Assembly: GCF_004006295.1 (NCBI RefSeq) | Contig: NZ_CP026095.1 | Location: 3,997,501-4,061,500 of the forward strand | DNA length: 64,000 bases | Direction of reading: 5' to 3' | Source: Peribacillus asahii | GTDB lineage: Bacteria > Bacillota > Bacilli > Bacillales > DSM-1321 | Shown here: positions 1 through 8,749 of the stretch, one piece after another | Position numbering within the stretch: position 1 is the stretch's first letter | Layout of the letters: every line of letters begins with the position of its first letter | Translations under genes and position numbers: made by a program | The notes under the pieces: generated by a model | Told to the model about the DNA's origin: nothing | Database searches by the model: none | The model's input: only the letters and a program-made list of their open reading frames with translations

Positions 1-180
1 TTACAAAAAATCAGAGATGAAAATATTCATGTAAAAAACATTCGAATCAAAGATGTCGAAACAAACATTCACTCACTTACCATAAGAATACTTGTCGATC
101 AAAAAAGAAAAACATCTGACGTGTACTACACAATTTCTAGTATTCAAGAAGTCTCAAAGGTAGAAATTGAAAATATTTAA
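1..180 (+). CDS. C-terminal end of a probable MgtC/SapB-family protein (partial)
   Basis: An open frame runs in from the window edge and stops with TAA at 178-180, giving the last 59 residues of a protein. The visible part alternates charged and beta-prone stretches (VKNIRIKDVE, HSLTIRILVD, VSKVEIENI), which resembles the ACT-like C-terminal domain of MgtC/SapB membrane proteins. That assignment rests on pattern only, since the transmembrane part is outside the window. A terminator follows directly. Confidence 0.45.
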   Translation, partial: LQKIRDENIHVKNIRIKDVETNIHSLTIRILVDQKRKTSDVYYTISSIQEVSKVEIENI

Positions 181-207
181 AAATCAATAACGTTCTATAA
201 CAACACC

Positions 208-244
208 AAAAATCCGTTAGAATATGGCATTCTAACGGATTTTT
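208..244 (+). terminator. Intrinsic terminator after the partial gene
   Basis: A 16-bp perfect stem (AAAAATCCGTTAGAAT and its complement) with a 5-base loop runs into a T-rich tract. It ends the upstream gene just before the tRNA promoter. Confidence 0.85.
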
Positions 245-253
245 CCTTTTTTA

Positions 254-281
254 TTGACTTTTCTATTAATTCAGTTAAAAT
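254..281 (+). promoter_or_regulatory. Sigma-A-type promoter of tRNA-Ala copy 1
   Basis: TTGACT at 254-259 and TAAAAT at 276-281 are separated by 16 bp and end 18 bp before the mature tRNA. I see no comparably good promoter before the second full copy, so this one is probably the expressed gene. Confidence 0.6.
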
Positions 282-299
282 AATTAGTGTATCCTATTC

Positions 300-372
300 G
301 GGGCATTAGCTCAGCTGGGAGAGCGCTACGCTGGCAGCGTAGAGGTCAGGGGTTCGAGCCCCCTATGCTCCA
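300..372 (+). tRNA. tRNA-Ala (GGC), complete copy 1, integration target
   Basis: The 73-nt cloverleaf is complete: acceptor GGGGCAT paired with ATGCTCC, anticodon loop CTGGCAG with anticodon GGC, T-arm GGTTCGA and discriminator A. CCA is not encoded. The whole 73 bp recurs exactly at 13744-13816, and its 3' 43 bp from the anticodon loop recur at 36598 and 40776. An intact integrase begins 124 bp downstream, so this copy marks the left attachment site of an island. Confidence 0.95.
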
Positions 373-495
373 TAAAATCAATATTATCAACGGTTTTGGT
401 TTTTTTCTAAGACAATTTTGTGTAGTGGTCTTAGACATTATCTAAAACGTGACGGACTGACCACTTCTCTACTAATTTGTGAGGAGTGGTTTTTT

Positions 496-1404
496 ATGTT
501 AATTAGATTTTTAATTGATGAGTTTATCACTGAGAAACGCTATGAAAACGTAACAGAGCAAAGTATTAAGACTTCCGAGTACAATTACAAACATTTGGAG
601 AGTTTTCTCGCTACCCAAGGTATTGAGCAAGTCAAAGACATTTCTTCTCGTGTTGCCAAACGTTATATGATGTTTTGCAAAGATAGTGGCGATAAGCCAA
701 CCACCTTAAATTCACGTCTGAAGCGAATTAAGGCTCTTTTTAATTGGGCAGTGAAGGAGAAGATTATTGAAGAAAATCCTTTTACAGAGGTTAAGAAAGT
801 GAGGGAAGACATCCGAATTCAAGCTTTTACTGATGAAGAAGTTAAAGAAATTATCTCATACCTTAGAAGAAAGAAGCGTAGAGAAGATACCTTTTATGCA
901 GTACGAAACTACACTGTATTCCTTACTCTTATAGGAACTGGAATACGACTTGGTGAACTAGTCAATTTAAGATGGGAAGATATCAACTTTGAAACAGGAC
1001 AAATGAAAGTCTTTGGAAAAGCAAGGAAGGAAGCCAATGTACCTCTGGCAAGCTCATTACTCAGAGAACTATCCCTTTGGAGAGTATATTGTGAAGAGAA
1101 GTTTAACAAGCTATCTTCTAACGTTTTTATTAGCCAGAACAATCAGCCTTTGACAGACAATGCTATCAAGTGCTTTTTTAAACGTCTTGCTCAGGCTATG
1201 GAATTTCCTGAGACACGCTGTTCTGCACACTCTTGTCGACATTACTATGCCAAGACCTATATTCAATCTGGTGGTGACATCGTGTCCTTAGCAAGGATTT
1301 TACGACATACCAGTATAAAAACAACTGAGCGTTATCTGCATATGTTTTCTAACGAACTGAAAGAGAATAACGAAAAGTTTAATCCTTTAAACAAGTTATT
1401 TTAA
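496..1404 (+). CDS. Tyrosine recombinase/integrase next to tRNA-Ala
   Basis: This 302-residue protein is a complete site-specific tyrosine recombinase. Residues about 1-100 form the SAM-like core-binding domain. The catalytic domain shows Arg151 (GTGIRLGEL), the HxxR motif His245/Arg248 (HSCRHYY), His271 (RILRHTS) and the nucleophile Tyr280 (ERYLHM). I chose the ATG at 496 because GAGGAG at 481-486 gives a good ribosome site with 9-bp spacing; a longer TTG frame from 418 has none. The gene reads away from the tRNA copy, as expected for an island integrase, and GTGGTC-type repeats around 421-490 recur at the far end near 13650-13715. All catalytic residues are present, so the element may still be able to excise. 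Confidence 0.93.
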   Translation: MLIRFLIDEFITEKRYENVTEQSIKTSEYNYKHLESFLATQGIEQVKDISSRVAKRYMMFCKDSGDKPTTLNSRLKRIKALFNWAVKEKIIEENPFTEVKKVREDIRIQAFTDEEVKEIISYLRRKKRREDTFYAVRNYTVFLTLIGTGIRLGELVNLRWEDINFETGQMKVFGKARKEANVPLASSLLRELSLWRVYCEEKFNKLSSNVFISQNNQPLTDNAIKCFFKRLAQAMEFPETRCSAHSCRHYYAKTYIQSGGDIVSLARILRHTSIKTTERYLHMFSNELKENNEKFNPLNKLF

Positions 1405-1461
1405 GTGCCTACTTGTACTTGAAGAACATTGGTTATACTACACATATCACTTTAATGAACC

Positions 1462-1498
1462 AAAAACCCTATCTCCTTAATGGGAGATAGGGTTTTTC
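1462..1498 (+). terminator. Terminator after the integrase
   Basis: AAAAACCCTATCTCC and its complement form a long stem around TTAAT, followed by TTTTTCTTTT. The A-rich other side would let it work in both directions. Confidence 0.85.
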
Positions 1499-1500
1499 TT

Positions 1501-1620
1501 TTAATACAGTCTATAAGCATCGTTACAGATAAACAGCTTCAGTTTTCGTTCTAAACGATAAACCACATTCACAAGATACATGGAATTTGGATTATCGATG
1601 GTAAACCCTCCACCCATCAT
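1501..1620 (-). CDS. Possible 39-residue peptide, unrecognised
   Basis: A short frame begins with two Met codons and Gly-rich MMGGGF and then reads as an amphipathic basic helix (VNVVYRLERKLKLF). No ribosome binding site is visible, so it may be chance or the scrap of a larger gene. It shares the bidirectional terminator at 1462-1498. Confidence 0.22.
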   Translation of the reverse strand: MMGGGFTIDNPNSMYLVNVVYRLERKLKLFICNDAYRLY

Positions 1621-1714
1621 CGATTGTTAATGTCGTTAATTGAATTGTACTCAACGTTTTACATTAGAACAAGTAATAACAATGTAAAAAAACAGCTACT
1701 ATAATTTATTAAGG

Positions 1715-2338
1715 CTATTCTAACTTTTCAATAATTGAATTACCTCTGGCGTCAAGAGGACTAGCACTGAGGATTATTTTACTATCTTCAGTTATATCAA
1801 TTATATAATGTCTATTCGTTACAGTTTCTTTCTCTTTATCTCCATTAACATCATAAATGTATACTAAATCCACAACGGCATCATATGTATTAGAACCTTT
1901 TCTCTTATTGTTTTTGAGAATCATTTCTAAATTCTCTATCTTACGATTTTCATAATACGATTTAATTATATGGTCTTTTGTTTCATTATAAAAATCACTT
2001 TTTTCATCACTATAGAATTCTTTTATGTAAGACATATTGTTTTTGTTATATGCTTCAACATACTTAGCTCTATAATCCTCCAATCCCTTTAAAATTATGT
2101 CAAAGCTTTCTTCCGTTTCTGTTTTTATTGCCGATTTTGTTTCTGCTGTCGTTACGGTTTCATCTTTTGTTTCTTCTATTTGAGGTTCTTTCGCCTTTGA
2201 TTCTACATCGGATTTATAAACAACCGCAAAAACTGAAACACCAGTAGTTAATAAGATTCCTATCAAAGGAACATAAATGCTCCCCCACCGCCACCGCCTT
2301 TTCTCATCCCTATCTTTTTCTCTGTCTAACCTCGACAT
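1715..2338 (-). CDS. Membrane-anchored protein with an NTF2-like extracytoplasmic domain
   Basis: The 207-residue product starts with a highly charged cytoplasmic tail (residues 1-20, rich in Arg, Lys and Asp). One transmembrane helix follows at about 21-41, then a Glu/Thr/Lys-rich linker to about 75 and a folded domain to the end. The last part (AEAYNKNN-like helix, conserved FYS, VDLVYIYD, RHYIIDI) resembles the NTF2-like C-terminal domain of TcaA/YvbJ-type Gram-positive membrane proteins, but without their zinc ribbon. It is probably held in the membrane with the domain outside. It lies alone in the island and its role is unknown. Confidence 0.6.
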   Translation of the reverse strand: MSRLDREKDRDEKRRWRWGSIYVPLIGILLTTGVSVFAVVYKSDVESKAKEPQIEETKDETVTTAETKSAIKTETEESFDIILKGLEDYRAKYVEAYNKNNMSYIKEFYSDEKSDFYNETKDHIIKSYYENRKIENLEMILKNNKRKGSNTYDAVVDLVYIYDVNGDKEKETVTNRHYIIDITEDSKIILSASPLDARGNSIIEKLE

Positions 2339-2505
2339 TCTTAAACCTCCAAAATTAAATTTTCAGGAGTATTATATCATTCACTATACTTATAAATGAA
2401 TTCCTACATAACTTACTTTCTTGCTCTGAAGAGAAAAACATACCACTTTTAAATAAAGTCGATAATTTATTAATAGTCCCTTTGAAACTATTTGGTTTAA
2501 AAAAT

Positions 2506-2544
2506 GTCAAAAAAAAGAGACTTGTCAACAGACAAAATCTCTTT
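2506..2544 (-). terminator. Terminator of the small membrane protein gene
   Basis: On the minus strand AAAGAGA...TCTCTTT closes a stem extended inside by GTC/GAC, and a run of eight T follows. It overlaps the last bases of the 2543-2710 gene. Confidence 0.7.
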
Positions 2545-2710
2545 AGAACCAATGAAATGCTGCATTAATTTTTCCAAGGAAAGGCAATACTCCAAACAAC
2601 ACAGAAATTAAGGTATATTTTAGAACAGGTATTGAGATAACTGTTCTACTGATAACCTCTTCCCCATTATTTTTTCGTATTGTTGTTTCCTTTTCATAAT
2701 TAATAAACAT
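2543..2710 (-). CDS. Small single-span membrane protein, unrecognised
   Basis: This frame gives 55 residues. I chose the ATG at 2710 because GGGGGAATGCGG just upstream provides a ribosome site; the frame could open at 2797 but lacks one there. A charged N-terminal half (MFINYEKETTIRKNNGEE) is followed by one hydrophobic helix (LKYTLISVLFGVLPFLG). A terminator lies at the stop codon. It may be a small accessory protein of the island. Confidence 0.45.
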   Translation of the reverse strand: MFINYEKETTIRKNNGEEVISRTVISIPVLKYTLISVLFGVLPFLGKINAAFHWF

Positions 2711-2797
2711 TCCGCATTCCCCCCGATATGTATTTTTGTTTGGACAGAGATATCGTATAAATACTACCTCTGACACTAACTTCCGATTCATGGTCAA

Positions 2798-3135
2798 TGA
2801 TTCAAAAGTTATATGTATTCATTCCTAGGTTGTAGGTATTTATTTCTAAATACGTACTATGTTTCATCGGGGTTTTACTTAACTTTTGGAATGTTAGGTT
2901 CGAACTATAATATAGCATTTTAAACCATTGAAGGCAATATGTGAAATATAAAATTAGAAATTTAAAGTTCTTATATTTCGTTAGCTTTAATACAAACAGC
3001 CCCAAATAACTGCATTATAAATCTTGCTGAACCTCTCTATATATCTAATTACAATACAAAGGAGTATTAAATATAATTTGATTAGTAACAATTACAGGTA
3101 AGTTCTACTACCCGTTAAAGTTTAAATTAATAACA
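2798..3135. other. Gene-free stretch, AT-rich
   Basis: I see no supported gene. Short frames exist on the minus strand, but none has a ribosome site or family resemblance. Confidence 0.5.
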
Positions 3136-3162
3136 AAAAAAGCCTACCTAATGTAGGCTTTT
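3136..3162 (-). terminator. Terminator of the helicase-nuclease gene
   Basis: AAAAGCCTAC, a 5-base loop and GTAGGCTTTT form a perfect stem flanked on both sides by A or T runs. It lies 7 bp past the helicase stop codon. Confidence 0.85.
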
Positions 3163-3168
3163 ACAACT

Positions 3169-5778
3169 TTATTTACCTTTCTCCATGTCACTAACTCTTT
3201 TTCTTTTTAATAATTCAAGAATATCTCTATATGTCAAATTTTCTTGTTCTAGTATTTTACAAATATACTCTTTAGTAAATAGGGTATTCCCACTATCTTT
3301 CGATATAACACTTCTAGTTTTTCTCAAAACCTGTGTAATTCGAAGTGATAATTCCCTTATTTCCTCTACTTCCAAGTGAAAAATGTGCTTTGCATGAGGT
3401 ACTGCCTCAGTATGAACTTTACTTTTGTGACTTAGAACAGTGACATTAATCTCTTGACCTTCTGGTAGTGCCTTTTTTTCTCTAATCCAATCTTTATGAC
3501 CTAAGGCCTGTCTACAAGTACTAATTGAAATACTATGCTCTTTATCTTCATCTGACTTAGCCTCAAATCCACAGATTAAATCCCTTAATATCCAAATACC
3601 ATCTGGAGCACCGTCCCCATTTGGTCTATCTGTCTCAAACCCAAGAAACTCGCCTAGTTTTTTTAGACCTTTTTCAAATTTTTCACTTTCATCGGTATTA
3701 ATTAATCCAAAAAATTCATTTACGTTTTTTTCAAATTTCCCACCCATAAGTCCTAAGCTAGAAATAATATCTTCTATATTTTCAGCTTGAATCGTTAAGT
3801 AAGGGTCAACTTGTACTTCATCTTTTTTCTCAAGAGCTAAATGATTTACTAATTCTGCTAACCAACTTATACCATAAGTTATTCTTAGAGCAGAAGAATA
3901 ATATTCAGAACTTAATTTTGAGGCTGATTGGATAGTATCTTTTGCTAAGTAAGCTGTATTACCTGCTAAATAGTACCACCATGCCCTATAACCGTCTAAT
4001 TCTTTCCCACCAGTAGCAGTATCTAAAACGGATTTTACCTTTTCTAACGACCATTCCAAATCATTTTTCCACATTCCATATACATATTCTATTTCATATT
4101 TAACACTTTCAGTTAACTTACTAGTAGCTTTTTGAACTTGCTTCTCATAGTCTTCTCTAATGCTAGTTATTGCACTATTAATTTCTGAAAAGAATGTTTT
4201 ATCTCCAATGAAATAATCCATAAATTCGATAATTTCATCAATCGATTCAAAGTTCTCGGAATTTTGTAACCCAAAATCAATTTCAGCTTGAATCTCAGGA
4301 TGAAATCCATTTAGATTTTCACTATTTGCACAAAACTTGAGTAAAGTAGGGTCCACCATTAAGACATTAGCAAAATCATCACTTGACCGTGTACACCTAC
4401 CTAATGCCTGAGTAATTCTTGTTTTAACTAATTCTTTTAATAGGACATTTGCATTTAGAGAATTCCATAAAAAACCTTCTTGCAGATTTGTGGCTTCAGG
4501 CATTCCATATAAAACTAATAAACGGCATGAATCCTCTGAAAGGTCAATACCATCATATCTAGAAGTTAGGAGTAAAACCGCTCGTTCTTTATTTATAAAG
4601 GCATTTAGATTTTCCTCTATATCAGTCGCCTCGATAATTGGGATTTGTGGATATTCTTCGATAAATTGTTTTTTAAAGTAACTTGAAGTTCTATTGTCAG
4701 GGCATAAAACTAAAGCTCTACCGTGATTGTTGATTGCCTTAAAGGTTAAATCAAGAGATTCCTTTTGACTAAACTTCCTATTAGGGAATAATATCAACCT
4801 TCTACCATTACTATATTTATCCCATCCTTTTGGAATAGGAATTTTATTAATCTTCTTAATTCCTGTGATTCTTTCAAGTTCTCCACCTTCCCCTAATGTA
4901 GCTGACATAAATATTCTTTGTTTTGCATTTGCAAAAGGGCGATGAGTTAATGTTGGAGGACTTAAAGGTCTAATATTTATTTCTCCCCAGGAAAAGAATA
5001 ACTGGCAAGCCTCTAAATTATCTCTTATCATTGACCAAGGAAATTTTGCATTATTGGGTAATGTGCTAATTTTCGAATCAATATACTCCACAAGTTGTGG
5101 AAGTTTCTCTAAGTATTTTGGATAAGGAACTAAATCATAAATAGGTTTTTTATATTCATAATCATCCCTCATAATTCTTGAATAGCTATATTCAGAAATA
5201 TCATCTTTATATAATTCAATAATACTATTAAATTCATCTGGATTATCTTTTCTAGTTACAGCAAAAGTCCATAATGATGATATATAATTTTCTGCAGAAT
5301 GTGCATCATCAAAAATTATTGTGTGTGCATCATTAAGCTTTGGGTTAGTATTGAAAAGACCACTATAAGTAGTAATTGCGATTGATTTCCCTGTAACGTA
5401 ATCACCATAGTCTTTTTCAGAGTAATTTGCCTGGGGACCAACCAAAATACTCGTTTTAATGCCATATTCTTGAGATTTCTCAGACACTTGATACGCAAGC
5501 TGCCTTGTTGGACATAAATATAAAACTCTCTCCCCCTTACATCTCCTTCTATATTCCGCTATAAGCAAACCTACTAGTGTTTTCCCAGTTCCAGTTGGAA
5601 GTTCTATAGCAATGTTGGGCTTATCCTTATAATTATTATAATAATCCCTTAATATATCAGCCTGTTGAGACCACAATCCTTTTACACTAGGAATTTGTAA
5701 TTCCCTAAAAATTGATTCTGGGTCTTTTTCAGCAGTATTCCTTGGTTTGGGTACAATAAAACGTGGCTTTCGTTCCAA
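3169..5778 (-). CDS. XPD/DinG-like superfamily 2 helicase fused to a PD-(D/E)XK nuclease domain
   Basis: This 869-residue protein combines a helicase and a predicted nuclease. Helicase motifs run in order: Walker A LPTGTGKT at 60-67, motif II DDAH at 157-160, MSATL at 292-296, SRYDGIDL at 406-413 and motif VI QALGRCTRSSD at 457-467. The SATL and DDAH forms are like XPD/DinG, but the four iron-sulphur cysteines expected between motifs I and II are not seen. After a helical region (about 500-700) comes APDGIW at 724-729 and FEAK at 738-741, a good match to the PD...ExK active site (Asp726, Glu739, Lys741). The start is TTG with AGGTG 9 bp upstream. It is a single-gene unit with its own terminator. 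The design suggests DNA end or invader processing, probably phage or plasmid defence; this is inference. Confidence 0.78.
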   Translation of the reverse strand: MERKPRFIVPKPRNTAEKDPESIFRELQIPSVKGLWSQQADILRDYYNNYKDKPNIAIELPTGTGKTLVGLLIAEYRRRCKGERVLYLCPTRQLAYQVSEKSQEYGIKTSILVGPQANYSEKDYGDYVTGKSIAITTYSGLFNTNPKLNDAHTIIFDDAHSAENYISSLWTFAVTRKDNPDEFNSIIELYKDDISEYSYSRIMRDDYEYKKPIYDLVPYPKYLEKLPQLVEYIDSKISTLPNNAKFPWSMIRDNLEACQLFFSWGEINIRPLSPPTLTHRPFANAKQRIFMSATLGEGGELERITGIKKINKIPIPKGWDKYSNGRRLILFPNRKFSQKESLDLTFKAINNHGRALVLCPDNRTSSYFKKQFIEEYPQIPIIEATDIEENLNAFINKERAVLLLTSRYDGIDLSEDSCRLLVLYGMPEATNLQEGFLWNSLNANVLLKELVKTRITQALGRCTRSSDDFANVLMVDPTLLKFCANSENLNGFHPEIQAEIDFGLQNSENFESIDEIIEFMDYFIGDKTFFSEINSAITSIREDYEKQVQKATSKLTESVKYEIEYVYGMWKNDLEWSLEKVKSVLDTATGGKELDGYRAWWYYLAGNTAYLAKDTIQSASKLSSEYYSSALRITYGISWLAELVNHLALEKKDEVQVDPYLTIQAENIEDIISSLGLMGGKFEKNVNEFFGLINTDESEKFEKGLKKLGEFLGFETDRPNGDGAPDGIWILRDLICGFEAKSDEDKEHSISISTCRQALGHKDWIREKKALPEGQEINVTVLSHKSKVHTEAVPHAKHIFHLEVEEIRELSLRITQVLRKTRSVISKDSGNTLFTKEYICKILEQENLTYRDILELLKRKRVSDMEKGK

Positions 5779-6042
5779 TTTATTTTCACCTCATTTAATT
5801 TTAATAATACCTTTCAATAATTAGTTCAACCTAAACTCAGTAAGGTTTGCCACCTGGACTTTCGAAAAACTCAATACTAACTACACAGGAAAATTATACC
5901 ATACTAATAAAAAAAGAGCAGTCCTCCTTTAATCACCACTCTCAAAAAACTTTGTGACGTGTGGAAGAGGGTACATAGTGTGTATCCCTCACAGTGCCCC
6001 CACTAAAAATGTCGAAATCATCCCCCCATATCATCACATAAC

Positions 6043-6067
6043 AGAAAGAGACCCCATGAGGAGTCCC
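6043..6067 (-). terminator. Terminator of the resolvase gene
   Basis: On the minus strand a short GC-rich stem (GACTCC, loop, GGGGTC) is followed by TCTTTCT just after the resolvase stop codon. Confidence 0.6.
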
Positions 6068-6670
6068 TTAACTTGCTTCATATTCCTTAACCTTGCGATA
6101 GAATGTAGCCTTAGTCATATTTGATTTTTTCATTGCTTCAACTGCAGTGATATCTCCTGCCTTCCATTGCTTATAAGCCTGCTCGAATTCAGATGTAATA
6201 GATGTTTTAGGTCTTCCTAGGTGCTTACCCTGAGCTTTTGCTGAAGCTATGCCTTCAGCTTGACGAGCCTTTATCTTAGTTCTCTCTTCTTCAGCAACCC
6301 AAGACAATACCTGTAATACTAAGTCCGCTACAAAAGTACCGATTGAATCATTGTATTTCCGCGTATCCAATAATGGCATGTCAATGACAACAATATGTGC
6401 TTTGATGTTTTGCGTGATATCCTTCCACTCATTTAGAATCATCTCTTTGTTACGACCAAGTCTATCTAATGAATGTATGTACAATGTATCTCCTTCACGC
6501 AACCTCAATTTCAAAGCTTGGTATTGAGGTCTATTGAAGTCTTTACCGCTCTGCTTATCGATATGAATATCACGCTCATCAATTCCAAGAGCATACATAC
6601 TATCCAATTGTCGTGCTTCGTTTTGGTCTTTGCTACTTACTCTTACATATCCAAACTCTTTGTTGTCCAT
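6068..6670 (-). CDS. Serine recombinase of the resolvase/invertase family
   Basis: The 200-residue protein has the small serine recombinase layout. The nucleophile serine is in YVRVSSKDQN near the N-terminus. The catalytic arginine motif is LDRLGRN around residue 72, the long E helix carries EEERTKIKARQAEGI, and a C-terminal helix-turn-helix ends in SNMTKATFYRKVKEY. I chose the ATG at 6670 because AAGGTGG lies 8 bp before it; a GTG four codons earlier overlaps that site. Such enzymes resolve cointegrates or multimers of transposons and plasmids. A repeat array that could be its res site lies just upstream, at 6716-6775. Confidence 0.93.
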   Translation of the reverse strand: MDNKEFGYVRVSSKDQNEARQLDSMYALGIDERDIHIDKQSGKDFNRPQYQALKLRLREGDTLYIHSLDRLGRNKEMILNEWKDITQNIKAHIVVIDMPLLDTRKYNDSIGTFVADLVLQVLSWVAEEERTKIKARQAEGIASAKAQGKHLGRPKTSITSEFEQAYKQWKAGDITAVEAMKKSNMTKATFYRKVKEYEAS

Positions 6671-6715
6671 GATTAATTCCACCTTGTTATTTAATACTCT
6701 TATCGTACAGAATGA

Positions 6716-6775
6716 GTATCAAAATGTCAATCGTGATTATGATACGTTCCAAAAGTTAATTTGACACCATATGAT
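6716..6775. repeat. Candidate res (resolution) site
   Basis: GTATCA at 6716-6721 and TGATAC at 6740-6745 bound a 30-bp imperfect palindrome, the size of a resolvase subsite. A second TGATAC occurs with TTGACACC upstream of it in the next 30 bp. The array lies 46 bp before the resolvase start, where Tn3-type resolvases bind and repress themselves. This is an inference from position and symmetry. Confidence 0.45.
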
Positions 6776-7279
6776 ACTATCGAAACCCTCATTCAACCAT
6801 TAAGTAAAATGCGTCGCAAAAAGTGTACCTTTTGAAACGTATAAGCTTATCGAAAACAACTATGATAAAAGCAGTGATGTCTGTCCTTTAACAACATTAG
6901 ATAGGTTACGCATCTATTATCGGTTATCACTATCGAACTACCTCAGTGTATTACTTCACGTTTTATCATCTTAGTGTATTAAATCCTATCCATTATTTGA
7001 GTCGTATCGTGAACTTACTAAATGCCAGTTTGTGAATGAGAGTGGTTTCTGATTTCATATCAACACACTAAGCAGTCATAAGAGGCTTACATAATGCCCT
7101 AAGATTCAGTCTTAAGCATAACTTAAGAAAGAAACAACAAAGAGCCACACATGAGCCGCTCTGAACGTCCGTGGCAATGTACTTGGGTAAATAATGTTAT
7201 AAAATTTGCTAAATTTTCAATTTTCACATCTTATTTCGTGGTAAGATTTTACTATAAACATTATTTGGGGTGTGGTGTA
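6776..7279. other. Gene-free stretch between divergent genes
   Basis: It holds the divergent control region of the resolvase and the HNH gene. Several TATCG or TATCA-type words recur between 6775 and 6960, but I see no further gene. The frame open from 7151 is probably untranslated up to the TTG at 7280. Confidence 0.45.
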
Positions 7280-8734
7280 TTGAAAATTCGAGAGGTTTTT
7301 GATTCATACATTAATAGCGATAAAACGAAGTCCTCGTTAAAAGTCCACAAGGGAAAAGTGGATAAATATATTACTTTTATTGGTAATCAAGATATTGAAA
7401 AGGCACTCGATGAAAGTTTATTACGCAAGTACATATTTGATAAAAAACAAAACCCGAAGGGAAAGTATGATGCGTTAAAGAATTTCTATCACTATTACTA
7501 TGAGGAAATTCTAAATTTATCCAAACTGAATTTTCCCGTGTTTCCAATCGATACTAAAGAATTGGTATCACGAAACAATCCAGAAAAAAGAAGACCAGTT
7601 TACTTTTCAAAGGAATTTGACTTCAATTGTTTATTCGACGATAGGCATTATGAACACTTAAATAATCATGGAGCAGCATTAGCAGTTAAGGCATCTTTAG
7701 CATTAGCATTGTCAGCAGGTTACGATAGTGGGGAAATGTTTCCTACAAATGGAGAACATGAAAAAGCCATGAAGATGGATGATGTTTTTTTTGAAGAGGA
7801 TTACATTAAGGTTAGGAATTTTTCTAGTCAATCGACTGTTCCTTTTATTTTAATACAAGGAAAAAATGCTGAGTATGTAAAGGAATACTATAAGTTAAGA
7901 TTGTCATTCCCAATAACAAAGAAATTTCAACAATCCCTTTTTATAGCTAATACTTGGAAGACTAATGAGTTGAATTTTGATACTAAAATTACAACAAAGA
8001 TGATTTATTACCCACATGATTTAGTATCATACATGTTAAAGTACATTACCGTAAAAGAAGGACAACCTACTCCTTTAATAACCGATTTAAGGGCAAATAT
8101 GGTTTTACATTCTTTATACAACAGTAAGGGTTCTGCATTACAGGACATAATAGAATTGTACGGATTCCCGCCTTTTGTTAAACAAGCATTTGAGAAATAC
8201 TGTATGACAACAAGCAGGGATAGCGAGCCAATCTTCTCCGTACTTTCTTTAGACACGGCTAAATCGGAAGAATCTTTTATTGAAGATGAAGATGAAAAAA
8301 AAAAGGTAGAATCCCGAATTAGTGTCATCGATAGATTGGTAAGAGACAGTGTAAAGGTTAAAAAGTTAAAAGAAATTTACGGTAACTCCTGTCAAATATG
8401 CAATGAACAAATTACATTAATTGATGAAATTTCTTATTCGGAAGTTCACCATATTCAACCTTTTAATAAATTGCATCAAGGAATTGATGACAAATCGAAT
8501 ATGATTGTAGTATGCCCTAATCATCATAAGCTTTTTGATATGGGAATTATAGCTTTAGACCCAGAAAATCATCAGAGAATATTGCATGTTGATAGTAAAA
8601 ACCCTTTACATCAGAAAATGTTAATGGCTAATAAACATAGGTTATCGTCAACTCATGTTAGGTATCACTATGAGAATATTTTTATGCCATTGAGAGAAAG
8701 TCTATTAGAAACTAGAAAACAAGGAATTCGGTAA
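7280..8734 (+). CDS. Degenerate integrase-fold protein fused to an HNH endonuclease domain
   Basis: The protein is 484 residues from the TTG at 7280, which has GGGG/TGTGG about 8 bp upstream; an in-frame ATG at 7151 adds an unlikely hydrophobic leader. Residues 371-416 are a clear HNH nuclease: CQIC, HH at 390-391, Asn407 and CPNHH at 412-416, with two CxxC-type zinc ligand pairs. The first 300 residues have the shape of a tyrosine recombinase. There is a SAM-like N-terminal domain, then LALSAGYDSGEMF where integrases have TGLRxGEL, then ITDLRANMVLHSLY where they have HDLRHTFA, and Tyr307 in FEKYC. The first catalytic arginine and the box II histidine are replaced, so recombination is unlikely. 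The DNA-binding fold may guide the nuclease. A role in defence or homing is inference. Confidence 0.72.
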   Translation: MKIREVFDSYINSDKTKSSLKVHKGKVDKYITFIGNQDIEKALDESLLRKYIFDKKQNPKGKYDALKNFYHYYYEEILNLSKLNFPVFPIDTKELVSRNNPEKRRPVYFSKEFDFNCLFDDRHYEHLNNHGAALAVKASLALALSAGYDSGEMFPTNGEHEKAMKMDDVFFEEDYIKVRNFSSQSTVPFILIQGKNAEYVKEYYKLRLSFPITKKFQQSLFIANTWKTNELNFDTKITTKMIYYPHDLVSYMLKYITVKEGQPTPLITDLRANMVLHSLYNSKGSALQDIIELYGFPPFVKQAFEKYCMTTSRDSEPIFSVLSLDTAKSEESFIEDEDEKKKVESRISVIDRLVRDSVKVKKLKEIYGNSCQICNEQITLIDEISYSEVHHIQPFNKLHQGIDDKSNMIVVCPNHHKLFDMGIIALDPENHQRILHVDSKNPLHQKMLMANKHRLSSTHVRYHYENIFMPLRESLLETRKQGIR

Positions 8735-8749
8735 GGACTCCTTGTTTTC
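8716..8749 (+). terminator. Terminator overlapping the HNH gene stop
   Basis: AAAACAAGGA and TCCTTGTTTT form a 10-bp stem that starts inside the last codons of the HNH gene. Confidence 0.75.

Noticed and set aside
418..495. Longer integrase starting at TTG 418
   Set aside because: The extra 26 residues have no ribosome site and are unlike integrases, while the ATG at 496 has a good one.
2802..3005. 67-codon minus-strand frame
   Set aside because: No ribosome site, no family resemblance and composition typical of AT-rich non-coding DNA.
3169..5778. Cas3 or a type III restriction subunit
   Set aside because: No HD domain, no cas neighbours and no methylase; motif forms are XPD/DinG-like.
7151..7279. 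N-terminal extension of the HNH protein from ATG 7151
   Set aside because: No ribosome site, odd composition, and the recombinase-like domain starts right after TTG 7280.
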